Assembly: GCA_028583415.1 (NCBI GenBank)
Contig: CM053267.1
Span: 53,272,914-53,336,913, forward strand
Reading direction: 5' to 3'
DNA: 64,000 nt
Source: Protea cynaroides
Lineage: Eukaryota > Streptophyta > Magnoliopsida > Proteales > Proteaceae
This document shows, piece after piece, positions 23,314 to 37,000 of this stretch. Both the position numbers and the translations under genes were made by a program. The first letter of the stretch is position 1, and each line of letters begins with the position of its first letter. A model generated the notes under the pieces. It was not told where the DNA came from and ran no database searches. It saw only the letters and a program-made list of their open reading frames with translations.

Positions 23314-24224
23314 AAAAAGAAAAAAAGGAGACACTCTAACCTTTGAATAGAGGCAATGGAGCTCAAGATGAAAGTCACAGTGCATCGTTTCATTCTTACT
23401 AGGTTTAGGGTTCCTTGTTGCTTCTAGCTTCTTGTTTCTTAAAGTCAACCTGTCTGTGTAATGATACCCCCTCATACTTGCTAGCTAGGCCTTCAAATCT
23501 TCTTTTAATACCTTTTTTAATATACTGGTGTGTGTACATCCCATTCATATTCTGTCTTCGTGATACATGTGGGCCTCTTGTATATAATCCGGGTGTGTAA
23601 ATCCAGACTCAAAACGTTTCTTATCATTGGACGGTGTCCAGTCATGATCCAACGATTGGAGTTCACTTGGTATGCATATCAATAAATTGATATGTATCCC
23701 AAATAAACTTCAACCGTTAGATCACAACTGAACAAATTATACAACATGAGACGATTTTTTCCCAATAAATCCCCTTACATGCCAACAACATGTAGATCCC
23801 CTTCACTTTAATATCTTAAACTTTTTGTTTTATATTAATTTTAATTTTCTTTTAGACTGATTTCATTTTCTTACATTGAGTTGACAAATGTATTGAGATT
23901 GGGGTGCACATCTTACTTGGGTATTGGATGCATCATTTTGAATTACTTGATGCAATGAAATCATTTTGAATTACTTTGCATATTATTAATCAAATGTTAC
24001 AGTAGTTTGGTGTTTGTGCATTTGATTTTTTTTTTTTAAGGTTATTTTTCAAGAAAATTTTACCAATTTTATTTTTCTTAGGTTGTCATTTTTTCTAATA
24101 TTTTCCTAAGATTGTAATTTTGATTTGAAGATTCTTCTTATTTTATTTTCCAATTGTAATCTCATTATAGAAGGTTATTGTTAATTTTTGTTAGTTAAAA
24201 AATAGTTTGAAATTAATAATAATA
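23309..24224. other. AT-rich spacer, nothing seen
   Basis: No gene or bounded element recognised; several T tracts around 23990-24200. Confidence 0.4.
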
Positions 24225-24861
24225 GGGTAAATTACAGTAGAGGTACCTGACGTTTTGAGAAATTATAATAGAGGTACCTTATTTTTCAAAAATCATACCA
24301 AAGGTTCCTGACGTTTTGAGAAATTATACTAGAGATACCTCACGTTTCAAAAATATTACACTTGGGGTACCTTTTATTTTAGTACTTCCAAATTTACTCC
24401 TGTTTAGCATAACTTTCTTGGTCCCCTTTGGTTCACTCTCTCACCATCTCATTGCTGCAATGACTCACCACTCGGATTCCCATGTGCTCATTGCTGTTTC
24501 AATTGCCCACCACCTCTCCTGCCCCTGTCCTCTCCTGTGACCCTTCCTCACCGGTAGTTGTTCATCACCAAGTCACAAATCTCGACTATAGTACACACCT
24601 CCAGTGAAAACTCTGCACCCCAACTTATTATTTTTCCAGCTGATGTACCAACGATCAGACACCAAATAAGGGTAGTTCAACAAGAAACGATCAGTCCCTG
24701 AAAATTTGAGGTAGATATAATGGTTAATTTAGAGGATGCCAACGTTAAATAGGGTTAAAGTTGAAAATATGAGAAGAAGTACCTCTGGTATGATTTTTGA
24801 AACGTGAAGTACCTTTGGTATGATTTCTCAAAACGTCGGATACCTTTGGTGTAAATTACCC
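24225..24861. mobile_element. TIR element, family D (iterated terminal motifs)
   Basis: The ends GGGTAAATTACA and TGTAAATTACCC pair. Inward, about 100 bp on each side is inverted and made of alternating short units with the cores ACGTTTTGAGAAAT, ACGTTTCAAAAAT and AGGTACC. The flanks ATAATAATA (24216-24224) and ATAAGAATA (24862-24870) fit a 9-bp target duplication with one mismatch, suggesting a Mutator-like non-autonomous element. The interior has no coding frame of note. Confidence 0.75.
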
Positions 24862-25046
24862 ATAAGAATATCACAAGGATGATCACCACTATCAGATAGT
24901 AGAGGTAACTGCTGCTCACATTATCCACTCTAACAATTGTTTTAGAAATGATAATTGGTTTCTTGTTTTTATTTTTTATTTTTTATATTTTTTTTATCTA
25001 TTTATCAAAAAATATTTATAAAAATCATTTTCCATAAAAAATAAAA

Positions 25047-25679
25047 GGACAAATTTTCACCCTTTGTACTTTGCTCTTAAATCACCCAACCCTCAACTTC
25101 GCGATTAATTTCACTCGTGCTCTCTGCTGTTAAGTTGACTAACAGTAAATGCAAAATTACCCAAATTTCCTCCCTAATAACTTGATAATCAAATAATAAA
25201 TTGGGAATTTGGTCAAAAAAAAAAAAAAGAAAAAAAAGAAAAAAAAAATGTTTAAGAAGGTAAATATGTCATTTATTAGTGGTTTAGGAGAAGTTAAGAT
25301 AATAACTTATAAATTTGAAATGATAGTTTTGTCATTAAAAAATTATAAACCATACCACATCATCATCACTTAACAAACCTACCTGTTATAATAGGGTCTG
25401 TCTAATATGTATTTAATAAATGAAGGGGATGCATGAAATTAATTGCAAAGTTGGGGTTGGATAGGATCCGCATCCTGTCCTCCCGGGGTTAGGGGGGCGG
25501 TGGCAACCCCCCGTCCGCAAGCCGGCCCGACGGGGGTTGTCGGCTTAGGCCGTGGTCTCGGGTTCAACCGAGAGCCACGTGGCGCCATCCGAGATGGGTT
25601 GCCGCGTCCTCCCAAAATCATTGGGAGGAGACGATGTGCATCCGGGTTGGATAAGGGGGGGGGGGTTTGAAATTTTCCC
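25047..25679. mobile_element. TIR element, family A copy 2, with nested MITE
   Basis: The left end GGACAAATTTTCACCC, then TTTGCTCTTAAATCACCC and GCGATTAATTTCA, matches family A at 8393. The right end, after AATTAATTGCAAAGTTGGGG, resumes beyond the nested MITE (25464-25643) and finishes GAAATTTTCCC. Relative to copy 1 the interior is reverse-oriented. An A-rich tract lies at about 25216-25248. Confidence 0.6.
25464..25643. mobile_element. Mutator-like MITE, family C copy 2
   Basis: It begins GGATCCGCATCCTGTCCTCC and ends GGGAGGAGACGATGTGCATCC in inverted relation, as at 9361-9602. The flanking direct repeat GGTTGGATA (25455-25463 and 25645-25653, arguably 10 bp with the preceding G) gives the insertion site inside family A copy 2. 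The GC-rich interior (CCGTCCGCAAGCC and so on) stands out against AT-rich surroundings. Confidence 0.85.
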
Positions 25680-25853
25680 AAAAAAAATTGTTTGATAATT
25701 ACTAAGCATAATAGATAGTAGCACGAGAAATAAATTTAGTAGGATTATGTAGGGTTGGATAAGGGGGGGGGGTTGAAATTTTCCCAAAAAAAATTAAAAT
25801 TGTTTGATAATTACTAAGCATAATAGATAGTAGCATGAGAAATAAATTTAGTA
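25645..25853 (+). repeat. Two-copy tandem duplication with G runs
   Basis: A unit of about 100 bp starting GGTTGGATAAGGGG, with a run of about 10-11 G, then GAAATTTTCCC and GATAGTAGCA, occurs at 25645-25741 and 25753-25853. It duplicates the right end of family A copy 2 plus about 65 bp of flank. The two copies differ by a few bases and small indels. Confidence 0.8.
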
Positions 25854-25859
25854 TGCCTA

Positions 25860-26677
25860 TGTACATAATAATGTATATAACTTTACCCATCTATAGCATA
25901 CCAAGAGGTGGGACCAAACAATGAGGGCCCCAGTTCAAAGTACGCAAAATAGAACCCACCAATTGTTAAATTCATCAAAAAAACTATACAAAACAAAAAT
26001 ATTAATTCATCCACTGCCGTTAGAATGGGCTATTACAATTTTGCCCTCATTTTTGAAACGTTGAAATGCACCCACGTGGTTGTTGAAGTCTTAAGTAGAA
26101 ACTCTTTTTGGCCAAAAATCAAAAAGAGGTATTTCTTGAATTATTCTTATTTTTTTCTTCTCAAAAACACCTAAAAATCATTCCAAACATCTACAAACAA
26201 AAAAATTGATACCCACGAGAACATTAATTTGTTCACGATTCCACCAATATATATGGCTACTCTCATCATGAAGATTCGGGTACCTTGACCATGGTGTATC
26301 CTTGGTGTTCACTATTTGATAATGGAAATTTTAGATCAAAAGAGAGTTCCAAGATCTCCTAGATTCTAATAGGAACAACAGGATACCCAATGGTTTTGGG
26401 ATCATAAAAAGACATCCCAATGCACGTGGTTTCCTTTACTGCAGGATCTGATGAAGGACAGAATGTATGAAAATAGAAACACATGATTCAGGTATCTCTC
26501 CCTCTCATTGTAGCATAGTGTGTGTACTCACGTGATTCAAGTCTCGCACTAGGGCTAGCATAGGTGTGCATGTGTGCCGTGAAAGTCTCTCTAGCAGTGT
26601 GCGAAGGGAAACTCACTCACTCTAGAGCAGAGAGACTGTGTGTGCATATTAAGTAGTGTAAATAATTTTTTCATTAA
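25860..26677. other. Spacer, nothing seen
   Basis: No gene, RNA or bounded repeat recognised. Confidence 0.4.
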
Positions 26678-26905
26678 GGGTCCATTTGTTTTGACATAAA
26701 ATTTACGGTAAAATGTTACGTGTAAAATTTTATACGAGTAAAAAAATTTCAATGTTAATTACCAATAGGTAAAAGAAATATGAAGTTCTTTTTCCTTCTC
26801 CCTTAGATATTATTGTATTTTATCTCTTGGAAACAAATATTGAAAAACAAAATTATATATAAAATATTAAAGGTAAAATTTTACATAAAAACAAAAAAGA
26901 GCCTA
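26678..26905. mobile_element. Small TIR element, family E copy 1
   Basis: GGGTCCATTTGTTTTGACAT on the left pairs approximately with AAAACAAAAAAGAGCC on the right, with inner inverted AAAATTTTAC words. The TIR type is shared with 50014-50205. It is AT-rich and non-coding. The superfamily (PIF/Harbinger or hAT) is undecided because no clear target duplication was found. Confidence 0.5.
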
Positions 26906-27806
26906 GGGGAACCATAACCCTAAAATATGAGAAGATTAATGCACAATAGAGAGCCTAATTTGATATGGGGACGTGCATTAGGCCTATGCACATAGAACTG
27001 ATGAGAGAGAAAGAGATGAAAGTATGGATTTTAAAGGGGGAATTTAATAAAAGAGTCAAGATAGGAGAGTTTGAGTAATTATAGGACAAGTATAGCGAAT
27101 GAAAGTAACAGTCCCTACATTCAGTAGAGCTGTAGGGGGTAGTTTGGTATTTAAGGGGATGAGAGTTAAAGATTTAACAGCTTAGACTCCGGAGATCATC
27201 AGACAGTATAAATAATTGATATGGAAAACCACAAATAGATAACTTCATTACCACAGCAGCAAAGGCAGGCAAAATAATTTGTGAAAAATAAAATAAATCA
27301 AAAGATCCAGATTAACAAAACCAGAGATTGAGGTGAGAATGGGCTCAAACAGGTTATGATTTCACAGTTTCTGGAGTTACAGTAAGGATGACACAGGGAA
27401 TTGAGTAAAAATGCTGATGGGCCAAGGAATGTAATGCCTGGGAAGGATATTACACCAGCCAATTTTTTTTTTTTTGTTCTAACAAGATTTAAGTGCTCTG
27501 TTAGTCTCCTAACATTAAGTTTTGGCATTTCTGTAAACAGTTCACAGTTCAGAGTTTTCAGACTAATTAGTGAAGCAATCCATGCTTCCAACAATATTCA
27601 ATTAGCTAAAACAAATTGGGAGATATTAAAAAAAATTTCATCAGTAAATGGTTTATTGGCAGATAGCAGTTGCATAATTTACATGCTTGTTTGCTATGAA
27701 TGCCAAGACAAGAAAGAAGAGAATTTACACACCAAATGGGCTTGAAATTAACAATGATACTTGACTAATTCAAGTAATTTTTTTTCTTTTTCCTCTTCAT
27801 TTGGTC
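26906..27806. other. 3' flank of WDR26-like gene
   Basis: The WDR26-like 3'UTR (minus strand) probably occupies the right part. No other feature seen. Confidence 0.4.
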
Positions 27807-28025
27807 TTATGTTCCTCCATTGCAGTGGTGGATGATCCCATTACTATAAGTGTCTTTGCGCTTAAGGTTAACCCGATTTAAACCCCATATTCGAATTGTA
27901 CGGTCATCACTTGCAGATGCCAACATGTGGGGGTCTGCAGGATTCCAGCTAACACAGTTAACAGCTCCAGAATGTCCAGGCAATGCTTCCAGGAGTTCCC
28001 CAGTTCCTCTATGCCATATATAGAC
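27807..28025 (-). CDS. WDR26: WDR26-like coding exon 4 (last WD repeat, C-terminus)
   Basis: It encodes VYIWHRGTGELLEALPGHSG, VNCVSWNPADPHMLAS, TIRIWGL and the C-terminal NGIIHHCNGGT before the stop. The ending is like the conserved C-terminus of plant WDR26. The acceptor is CAACAG|GTCTAT. Confidence 0.92.
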   Translation of the reverse strand, partial: VYIWHRGTGELLEALPGHSGAVNCVSWNPADPHMLASASDDRTIRIWGLNRVNLKRKDTYSNGIIHHCNGGT

Positions 28026-31000
28026 CTGTTGATAGTAGCAGGGCACCCATCACCAAGGTTTACAACAGCAATAATTGCAAATGAAGTGCACAGTGAAGCA
28101 TTACAGAACTGAGTCCACCTAGGGGGTGAAAGAAAGCTGGAAAGAGCAAAGAACATATGGTTGGTTCTTAAAAATGCATTAACCCCGAATATAATGCAGT
28201 TTTCCCCTTTTCTGGGTAAATAAGATATTTATTGAAGCATTCTAGAAATGATGGGTCCAATTAGGATACGGAAGATTAACTGGAACAAACAGAAAATATA
28301 TGGTCGGTTCTCAAGCACTCCACAAACACTAGTCCAATAGGTGGGACATTCGCAACATCACTTGCCTAAATATCGGTTTATTATTGAGTCAAATGCAAGT
28401 AAAACAGCCAAATCTCAACAACAGTCAATTTTACAACAAATATTAAAGTAGAACAGCAGGGCTCACCTTTTTTGTGGTTAAAAATGCCCAAAGCTAGTAC
28501 AAACAAGTAAGCATTAATCTTGACGATATTTTCTTTTTCCCTTTTTTCAATATATATATATATATAAACTGCAATCATGTCAATGGTTTGGGTTTGTTGA
28601 GGTCAGTTTGATTGACACCAAAATTAATGACTCCACTCAAGTTACATATTCTGGCATAAAGCAGTAAAGCATGGTATGCAACTCTGCGAACTGGCAAGAT
28701 GCCATACAACAATTTGCGGCAAAATTAAAGCTCGTAAGATAAAACAGTGCATTCTTCTAAGCTTTTTTTATATATAGAAAATGCAAAATTCCCATCAATT
28801 GGACCTTAATGAATGTTTAGCCAAAGGGCATACTGAATACGTGAGAAACAATAGATGTCACAGCCCCCACCAGGTTCCACTTACGAGTTCTGACTAATAA
28901 CAATATGGAAAAAATTCCAACTTACACTATTAGGGGGTATGCTCATGATGATAAATTATCTGAATAGAATTACAATGGGTGATTTCAATTAAAATTCACA
29001 GCAATATACTTCAAACCCAAGAATAAACAAAAGATAAAGCAGAAGAAATATTCATACCTGTGAATCTTCACTTCCACTAGCAATGAAGGCTTGGTCAAAG
29101 CCACCAAAGCAAGACCTAATAACAAATCGAGTGCGTTTGTGACCCTTGTACTTGGAGACAAGCTGTAGATCATCATCATCGATGCTCCACAGATGGATTT
29201 CTTGGTTAAGAAGATTAATCAGTAAGAACTTATTATCCCTTGATAATGAGAATGAAGTAATTGTTTGTTTCTCTTCAATCATTCTCTCCAATTTTGTTAC
29301 CCTGTCAAGCAGAAGTATTGTATTATCCCTACACATGCTTATAATCCTCTTACCATCATTTGTGATCGCCATATCTGAGATCTTCAGTGTCCGCTGCCCT
29401 TTCCAACACTCCACCTCTTTCCCATCCAAATCCCACATGCAAATACTCTTGTCAGTCATACCAGAGAAAACCCGTTTCCCATCAGGAAGCCATCCACAAG
29501 AGATCAAACCAACACCAGCTTTTTCATAAACATGGAGACATTCACCAGAACACACATCCCAACATCTGACAACTTCCTCCATTCCACACGTGAGGAGCTG
29601 CCGGTCATCAGGGCTCCAAGAAACAGTCAGCACAGGTTTCTGGTGGCCAGTCAGTGTATGCTTCAAGGAGACTCCACCATCCTCATTAACCTGTAATATT
29701 TGATTTCTTAGAATAAGGGATAGCCACATTATTGAGTGAAACTAAAGGGAGAAAAGATACCGTAGAAGCATAACACTACATAGATACAATATAGGCCAAA
29801 CTCCAAAGGACTGAAATATTTAATCACCAACTACAGATAAATGCTTGCAATATGGAGACAATGGGGTCCTACCAAGGAGATTTAGTGCAAAGCTCCAACT
29901 GGTAAGAAGCTTAACCATCTGAGAATAATGTATCATCTCTGAAAGTGGAAGAGATTGAAGAATGCACTGTCCTTAGACGATTTATGGCATGGGAATACAT
30001 TTTCTGGACTGGTAGGCCAAGGCTGCTTTGTTGGAAAGTGGAAAAAGCTCCACCCGTCTTTATTTGAGACATAGAAAGAGAAGATAAAGCCAATCCAGAC
30101 TACCCATTTCATAAACAAGTAATCTTCCAGGTAGGCCATGTACACAATATCCCATTTCATGTCAATCCTATATACTCGACCCTGGGTCCATGTACTGGAT
30201 ACTAACACTACTAACTGGCAGGCTGGCATTTCATATCAAGGAAAGAGTAGAGAAAAATAATGTGGAAAAATATTAAAGCCACTTAAGTGATGACAGGGAA
30301 ATAAAAAAGAGGGTTTGTCCAGAAAACTTGAGTACCGAACTATGTAATATTTGATTGAATAATTTTAGCCTCAAAATCTGTTCAGTCTGGAAATTGATTA
30401 TAGGAGTGATCCTGAATTATGATTAGTTATTCCCCCAATATGTATCCTTAAAATCGGCTACAGAAATGGAGCATTTACCTAAAATTGATCTGTATTAGCA
30501 TCCATCATGTGCTCATTCATTTATCAATTTCGGGAAAAAAAAAAAAGAAGTGCTCATTCTTGTTAGAGATGATTCCTCAATGAAAAAAATCATGCAACAA
30601 TGTAGTAGACAACATCAAACAGGTTAGAAATCAAAAGTTGCAAATGATGTTTACTCTTAATTCATCCACTAATGTTCCTATTGCGATATGTGGCCCGCAA
30701 AGGCATAGTGGTCAGATCCATCACATATAACCTCCTCCTATTACGAGTCGGTCATGGGTGGGTAGTAGTTTTAGTTCTTTTGTAACTCTTCCTTCTTATT
30801 CTTTTTCTTATTATAAATAAAGGCTGGATGGTCCTTAAAGAGCATCAAAGCATTCAGTTCCTAAAGGGGCGTGTGTGTGGTTATTCTATTCGATTTTATA
30901 GAAGGCAAATAGGGAATGACAAAGTTACCTGGTCAGCCCACAAGAAAAGCTTGTCTGTTCGGCCCAAACTTATCTAACACATGACATGTCAGATGAGGCC

Positions 31001-34000
31001 CAAAGTGGCAGACTTCCCCAAGGTCCCATGCCAACATGTCAAATTTCAGCTCAATCCGAGTTGGTCAAGGGGCAAAACAAAGCATAGAACAATCTGAGAT
31101 TACTGACAGGGTGCACTTACATACATGGGACCTCATGCCAATACATGAGAGGGCACGTTAAGTTTTGCTTGGAAATTTGACATGCAGCCAATCTAGACGT
31201 TGCCCTATCTATCCAACATTCAGCCACCAAAAGAAGCTTATCTAGACTGGGCTGTCAAGAGTGACATTTTATATAGAGTTGACAATTGGATTCAATTTAA
31301 ATGTATGATTTTTACATTTCTTTTAAAGTATGTTCATAAAAACTTTTTGAGTAAAATATTCCCAGAGATTTAAATTTAGGCTTCATTTGTTTGGTGTCAA
31401 TGGGCAGAAATTCAAAAAAATCTAATATATTTAACCACAAGATTTTGTTTCTACGATGGACCACTATTTTATGCCCAAAGACTAAATAAAGTGGAGAAAG
31501 TTAAAGATCTCCTTTATGTTTTTTCATTTTGGATGAACAGAAAAAATTATATTAACATAAGGGGAAAAAACAAGCTATATCAGGGACTCTCCAATTTGGG
31601 AGAGTTGAAGGAGAAAAAAAAGAAGATACACAATTAGATGTCACGGGATCTCCTGGCCTCAATAAATTGGATAGGAAGATCCCATGCATTAATTATGAAT
31701 CTGCTTCGAGGTGAATCTGGGCAGGGTTTCTCGGTGGACATCAAGGTTCCATGGACATCAAAGAGAATAGAATCTCAATTCTCTTGGATTTAACCAGTCC
31801 AAGTCTTTAAGGTTGCGCTCCATTCATATGCGATAGATGGTTGCACAGAATGCAAGTTAACCGATGAGATCACAAATGATTTTCCCTTTGAAAACTCTGC
31901 TAATCAACTTCCATTCTCCATAAAGGACTCGGATCCACCTGCGGGAAGGCCAGCATCATTGGAACATCCCTTCCCAAACTTGAGGGAAAGGGTACTTGAA
32001 GAATAAATGCTGGATGTCTTCCCTTGCCATCCAACAGAAAGAGCAATTTGCTTGCAAGGGAATATGCCCATGCTGAAGGAAGGCTCGCGTCAAAAGAGTC
32101 CCTGTGAGAGCTCTCTAGCAAATGGAAGTATGGAACTATGACTCGGGAGAAAACCTTTAAATGATTAATGTCAAACTAGGGACTTTAGGCGTCCTTGATC
32201 TAACTAAATCCCAAGCTGAGGAAGAAGAGAATAAACCCATCAACGAGGCTGTCCACATAACAAGCTCACTACTTCCACTGGGTCTTCTAATAATGTCTGA
32301 TACCGCTGACCAAGCTTGTGTCAGACTAGGAGAGGAAAGGCAACCAGGCATCCAGTTTCTTACCTGTTGAGGAGAACCCCATGAAGATGCTAATTACCTA
32401 GTCATCAGAGGGTTGAAGTTCCATCATCAATCCATGTGCAAGGGTGCTTGTAGATTAGCATACAAATCTATTACTAAGACGCGATAGCATGCTTTGACAC
32501 GTTACGATGCTATGTTAGAGTTTTGGTTTTCTTGCTACGTTAGCATGCTTTGACCGTTTGACGCCGGAGAACACCTTACTAATAATTAGGCTTATGGAAT
32601 TGATTCTTTATATAAAGGAAATGTGTTTTCTTCACTCCGTAGTTTGCTCAATGGTGTCACTCACCAAGTATCCGTAGTTCAACATCTTTCTCCATGCCAC
32701 GATATACCCCTTCCATAGGGAGCAGTCCATATAGAATCATTCTTCAGATATCTTGTATAGACCCTTTCCACCCAAATACTTCTTTTTCTAGCTGCCACTT
32801 TCCTAATCAACTTGATTTTGCAGGCTATGTTAACCTCCTTGACCCTTTTAAGCTCCAATCCCCCTTCTTCCTTGGGAATGCAAGAAAAGGCCTAGCTAAT
32901 AGTGGCAAGAACTTACTGTTGGGGACCCCTTTTTCAAAAGAAGGCACTCATCAAATACTCAATCTTTTGAGAGATGGAATGAAGAAGCTCAAACACCCCT
33001 ACAAAATAAATATATAAACTTCTCATAACGGCCCTTATCAACTCCAACTGGCCCACAAAGGATAAGAGTCTAGCTTTTCGCAATTTGAGTTTCTTGTGGA
33101 GGCGATCCAAAATTGGAGTATAGTAGTGAGCTGACAATCTGGAAGAGATCAAAGGAAGTCCGAGATATTTGTCTAGATTCTAGGAGGTGCCCCAAGGTGA
33201 ATCCTAAGGTCATGCTCAAGTTTTCTCTAGAAATTCATCAACCCATGTCAGGAATATAGAAGATTTATGCCTGTTAATGCAAAGGTTTGACAAGGCCCCA
33301 AACTCTAAAAGTACTAGAAACAAAGGTCACAAACTTGGCATTGTCCATGGAGAAGATCATAATATTGTCCGCAAGAGCCATATGGGTCAACTTGGATAAT
33401 TTGCATTTTGGGAACCAATCAATATCACTGTGCTCTGCATTGCTCTATAGGCTGCGAGAGAGACCTCTACAAGGCTGAAGAGGCAGGGGAACATAGGGTG
33501 CCGAAGACCTCTTTCGCTATTGATGTTGCCCACCAAACTTCCATTGACTAGGATTGATAGTTGGGTTGAAGATATGCATTGATGAATCCAGTTCACAAAG
33601 GTGAGAGGATGCTGCATTTTGAGCCATTCCGCTCTAAGAAATTTACATCTCATGGAGTCATAGGCTTTGTGCATATCCACATTAAACAATGCTGTTGGGG
33701 GTGGGTTGCCTGTCAAAACCTCGAACTAGCTTTTAGCAAAGAAGAATGTTATCAGTGATGCTCTTTCACTCTATGAAAGCTGACTAATTGGCACTAAGTC
33801 ATCCACCACCCTCTTGAGTTTGTTGGCCAAAACTTTGGTGACAAATTTGTAAAGGTTATTGCACAAGGCAATGGGCCAAAAATCTGACATAGCAGGTGCC
33901 AGTTCGACCAGCCTTGAAACAGAGTTGTCTTAGGTTTCAACCAGGTTTTTCCTAGGACATCTCGAAACCTTGGTTTCGAGGCCCAAAAGCTCTTTTCTTG

Positions 34001-37000
34001 ATCTGATTTTTTTTTTTTGTGTAGCATATTTTAACAATTTTACACATATCTCTAACATATAGTTAAAAAAAAAAAAACAGCCAAAATGAAAATATGTTGT
34101 GTAGACCCAAATTTGCTAATATACGCTGATACCTAGGATTGTGTCCACAGTTAACTGTTAAGTAGGCAGCATTTATTTATGAATAATATCTTAAGTAAGC
34201 AACACTTATTTATGAGTGGAAATATCTTCAAGACTATAAATGCCTCTGAAGTAGTCCTACCCTTCCTTCTTATCCTCCTTTTCCTGCAGCCCCAGGGCCC
34301 CATGATATGCTGGAGGTTTCTCTAGATGTCTTCCAATTTCTTCCTAAATTCCTGGGATGAACAGGATATATTGTGGAATACTTCTTTATCCATCTGGTTA
34401 AGCCAATCTTGACTTCTCTTTGTTTTGAGCAAAAGTGATGAGGGGGTGAAACTTTTCCTTGACTGACCTGTTCCAAGTCTTTCTCACAACTGATAAGCAG
34501 TCCTCATGGGCACTCCACATATCAAAGAATTGAAGGGTTTCGGACCAAAGGAAACATGAGGCCAAATGTTAAGGAGAATTGGGCTGTGATCTGAGATACC
34601 AAAGCTATCAAAGAAAGTTTCTGAAGAGCTGAAGGAAGGCAGCAACTTGTCATTTACCAAGTCCACTTCAAGTCGTCAACTCCAATGGCATCCTTACAAG
34701 AACTGAAATCACCGCTTGCACCCTCATCAAACCAACCTTCCAATTTCTCATGGGCAAGGCAGCATTAAAATCCCCAAGAAGGCCCCAAGGTTGATCTCCA
34801 ATGGAACTTGCAAGCTTCCAAAGGTTTTCCTATAAACCCAGCCTATCCACTGGGAACTCAAAGCATAAATTACTGTTAAGATCCAACTGACCACCTATCC
34901 AAAAAAAAAAAAAAAAAATCCAGCTGACATAAATTTCGCCAAGGAATTAATAGTGAGTAGTGACAAAAATGGAAAGCTTAGACACATTGATTTCTTTAAC
35001 TCTAGCTTCAACCAAGATGCAGAAGGATTCATGAGTCTTCTCAAAAAGAGATTTGACTTCCGATTGTTTGGTCAGAACTTGGAGGCCCCTAATATTACAA
35101 GAGACACCTTTAATCATGGTTAATAATGAATTGATCGTAAATTACGAGATTTTACTATTTCTTTCCCTTCTAACTAATCACAGCGAGAATGGTTGACTGA
35201 AGCACGACAAACGAAGAATTAAACTCTCACTGTATTTATTCCTTTTTCTACTTCTTCTTCCAAGCGCGGAGGAAAAGGATGGGAGCACTACTAACCTGAT
35301 ACAGAGATCATGGTGCAACCTGGGTTGGAAAACCCTAATTTGGGTCGCTCTGGGCCCCATTCAAGTATTAAGCTACTCAAACTGGAAGTATAGTGACAGA
35401 TTCTTGACTGGAGGGGACACCAAAGGCCTCTGCCCTTCCATCCCTTGGATAGATAGAGAGGGTTTCGTAAATTTCAGCAATATCGGCAAAACAGTAAATA
35501 AAAAAAAATTCAGTACCTTAATTGCAGAATTGTAATTTTCCCAAAGTCCAAACAAGCTAATGAAAATCTGTAAATTCTGACATAGCTCAAGATCCACTTG
35601 GTAAACAAGTAGAAACAGGGATAGATTTGGAAGAAGCCTTAATAAGAGAAGACAGACTTGAAAGTTAGAACAAAGAAAGGATAAAATAGAATAGCACTTA
35701 AAGGGCAGGTGTATTTTTGGAAACAGGCCATAAAAAAGGTGAAAAAAAAATTAAATCATAAATGCTTCAACCTCAAGAATACAAGACGAAGGCAATACCA
35801 GGGTACTTGCAGTTGAGGCTTCCCTCTCAAACAAAACCCTTTCAATCTGAAATTTGAAGAGCAGAGTCGTAATCCAATGCTCTATTGAATCCAGGCAACA
35901 GAAATCCCCGAAACCAATATTCTGCTACTAAGTACCTGAAACCAGATTGGGCGATGGGTGCAATTTCAGAATTGGTTTCACTGAAATATTTCTCAGCAAG
36001 GATGGATTTCAGGCATGAAGAAATATGATTTGAGTTGGTCCCAGGGGATGAATTACTACCCAAAAATCTTGGCTTGATCCAAGTTATGTTGGTGGAGTTC
36101 TAACGAGTTCACAAGAATCAGTAAACACAACCAGTTGCAGGGATGTACCGGGACAGCAACGAGGTTTAAAGAAAACAGAAGAAAGGAAAGTAATAGCAAA
36201 GTAAAAGAGAACCAGAAACAGGAATTAAAGAGATAGAAGAAGGAAGAATACCTGAGAAGAGAGGGATGGAAGGGTAACTGAGAGAGATAAAGTAGTAGAA
36301 GAAGAAGCAGATCACGCAGGGAGGGTAAGCAGCTCAACAGCCCATTCGCTGAAACTTCTATTCACTATGCCATTTTCAATTCCTCCATTCTATCTCTGGT
36401 TACATGCATTTAAAGTAAAACTAAGCTAATCAAAATGGAAACTAATGAAAGTACAGACTAAAAAAATAAGAAACCTTAAACTAGGAAAGATACCCCTAAT
36501 TAATCCTACCCAAGCAAGTAATAATATTCCCTAATTATTCTACCATCCCCTTTTTGGACCCTGTTCGAGCTCCATTTGGGCTTGGGCCTCCGCAAGAGGT
36601 CATAATAGTCCAGCCGGTCAATAGCTCCTGCATAGGATGACTGCAAGGTCACACCCTCTTTGGCATCATAGAGGAGGTGGTCTGCCCCCTTCACCTAGCT
36701 TGAGACCTTCTTTCTACATTCTGCTACACTCACTGTATCCCAAAGAGGCAGTCAGATCAGCCCGAGAAGAGTTGGAAGAAGAGCACAGGTAGCTGGGGGA
36801 GCTTTGAGGGTTGGTAAAGAGGCGAGAAGGGAGTTCTCATTGGTGTTCTGGGTAGTCTCCTTGATAGACGAGGAGTCCCTTGACAAGTGATCTCTCTGGT
36901 ACAACAACAGGTCAGAGCTAGACTTTCAGGCTAAGAAGCAGCAAGGGCATAGGCAGAAACATGCTGTGTCAATGGAAGACAGTTCACCAGAGGGAGTAGT

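Noticed and set aside
23137..23475. Open frames across the (AC)n tract
   Set aside because: Dinucleotide-repeat translation (Cys-Val or His-Thr runs).
30690..30800. Possible further tRNA-like/SINE element (GGCATAGTGGTCAG)
   Set aside because: The A-box-like word has no B box at the right distance and no body matching another copy.
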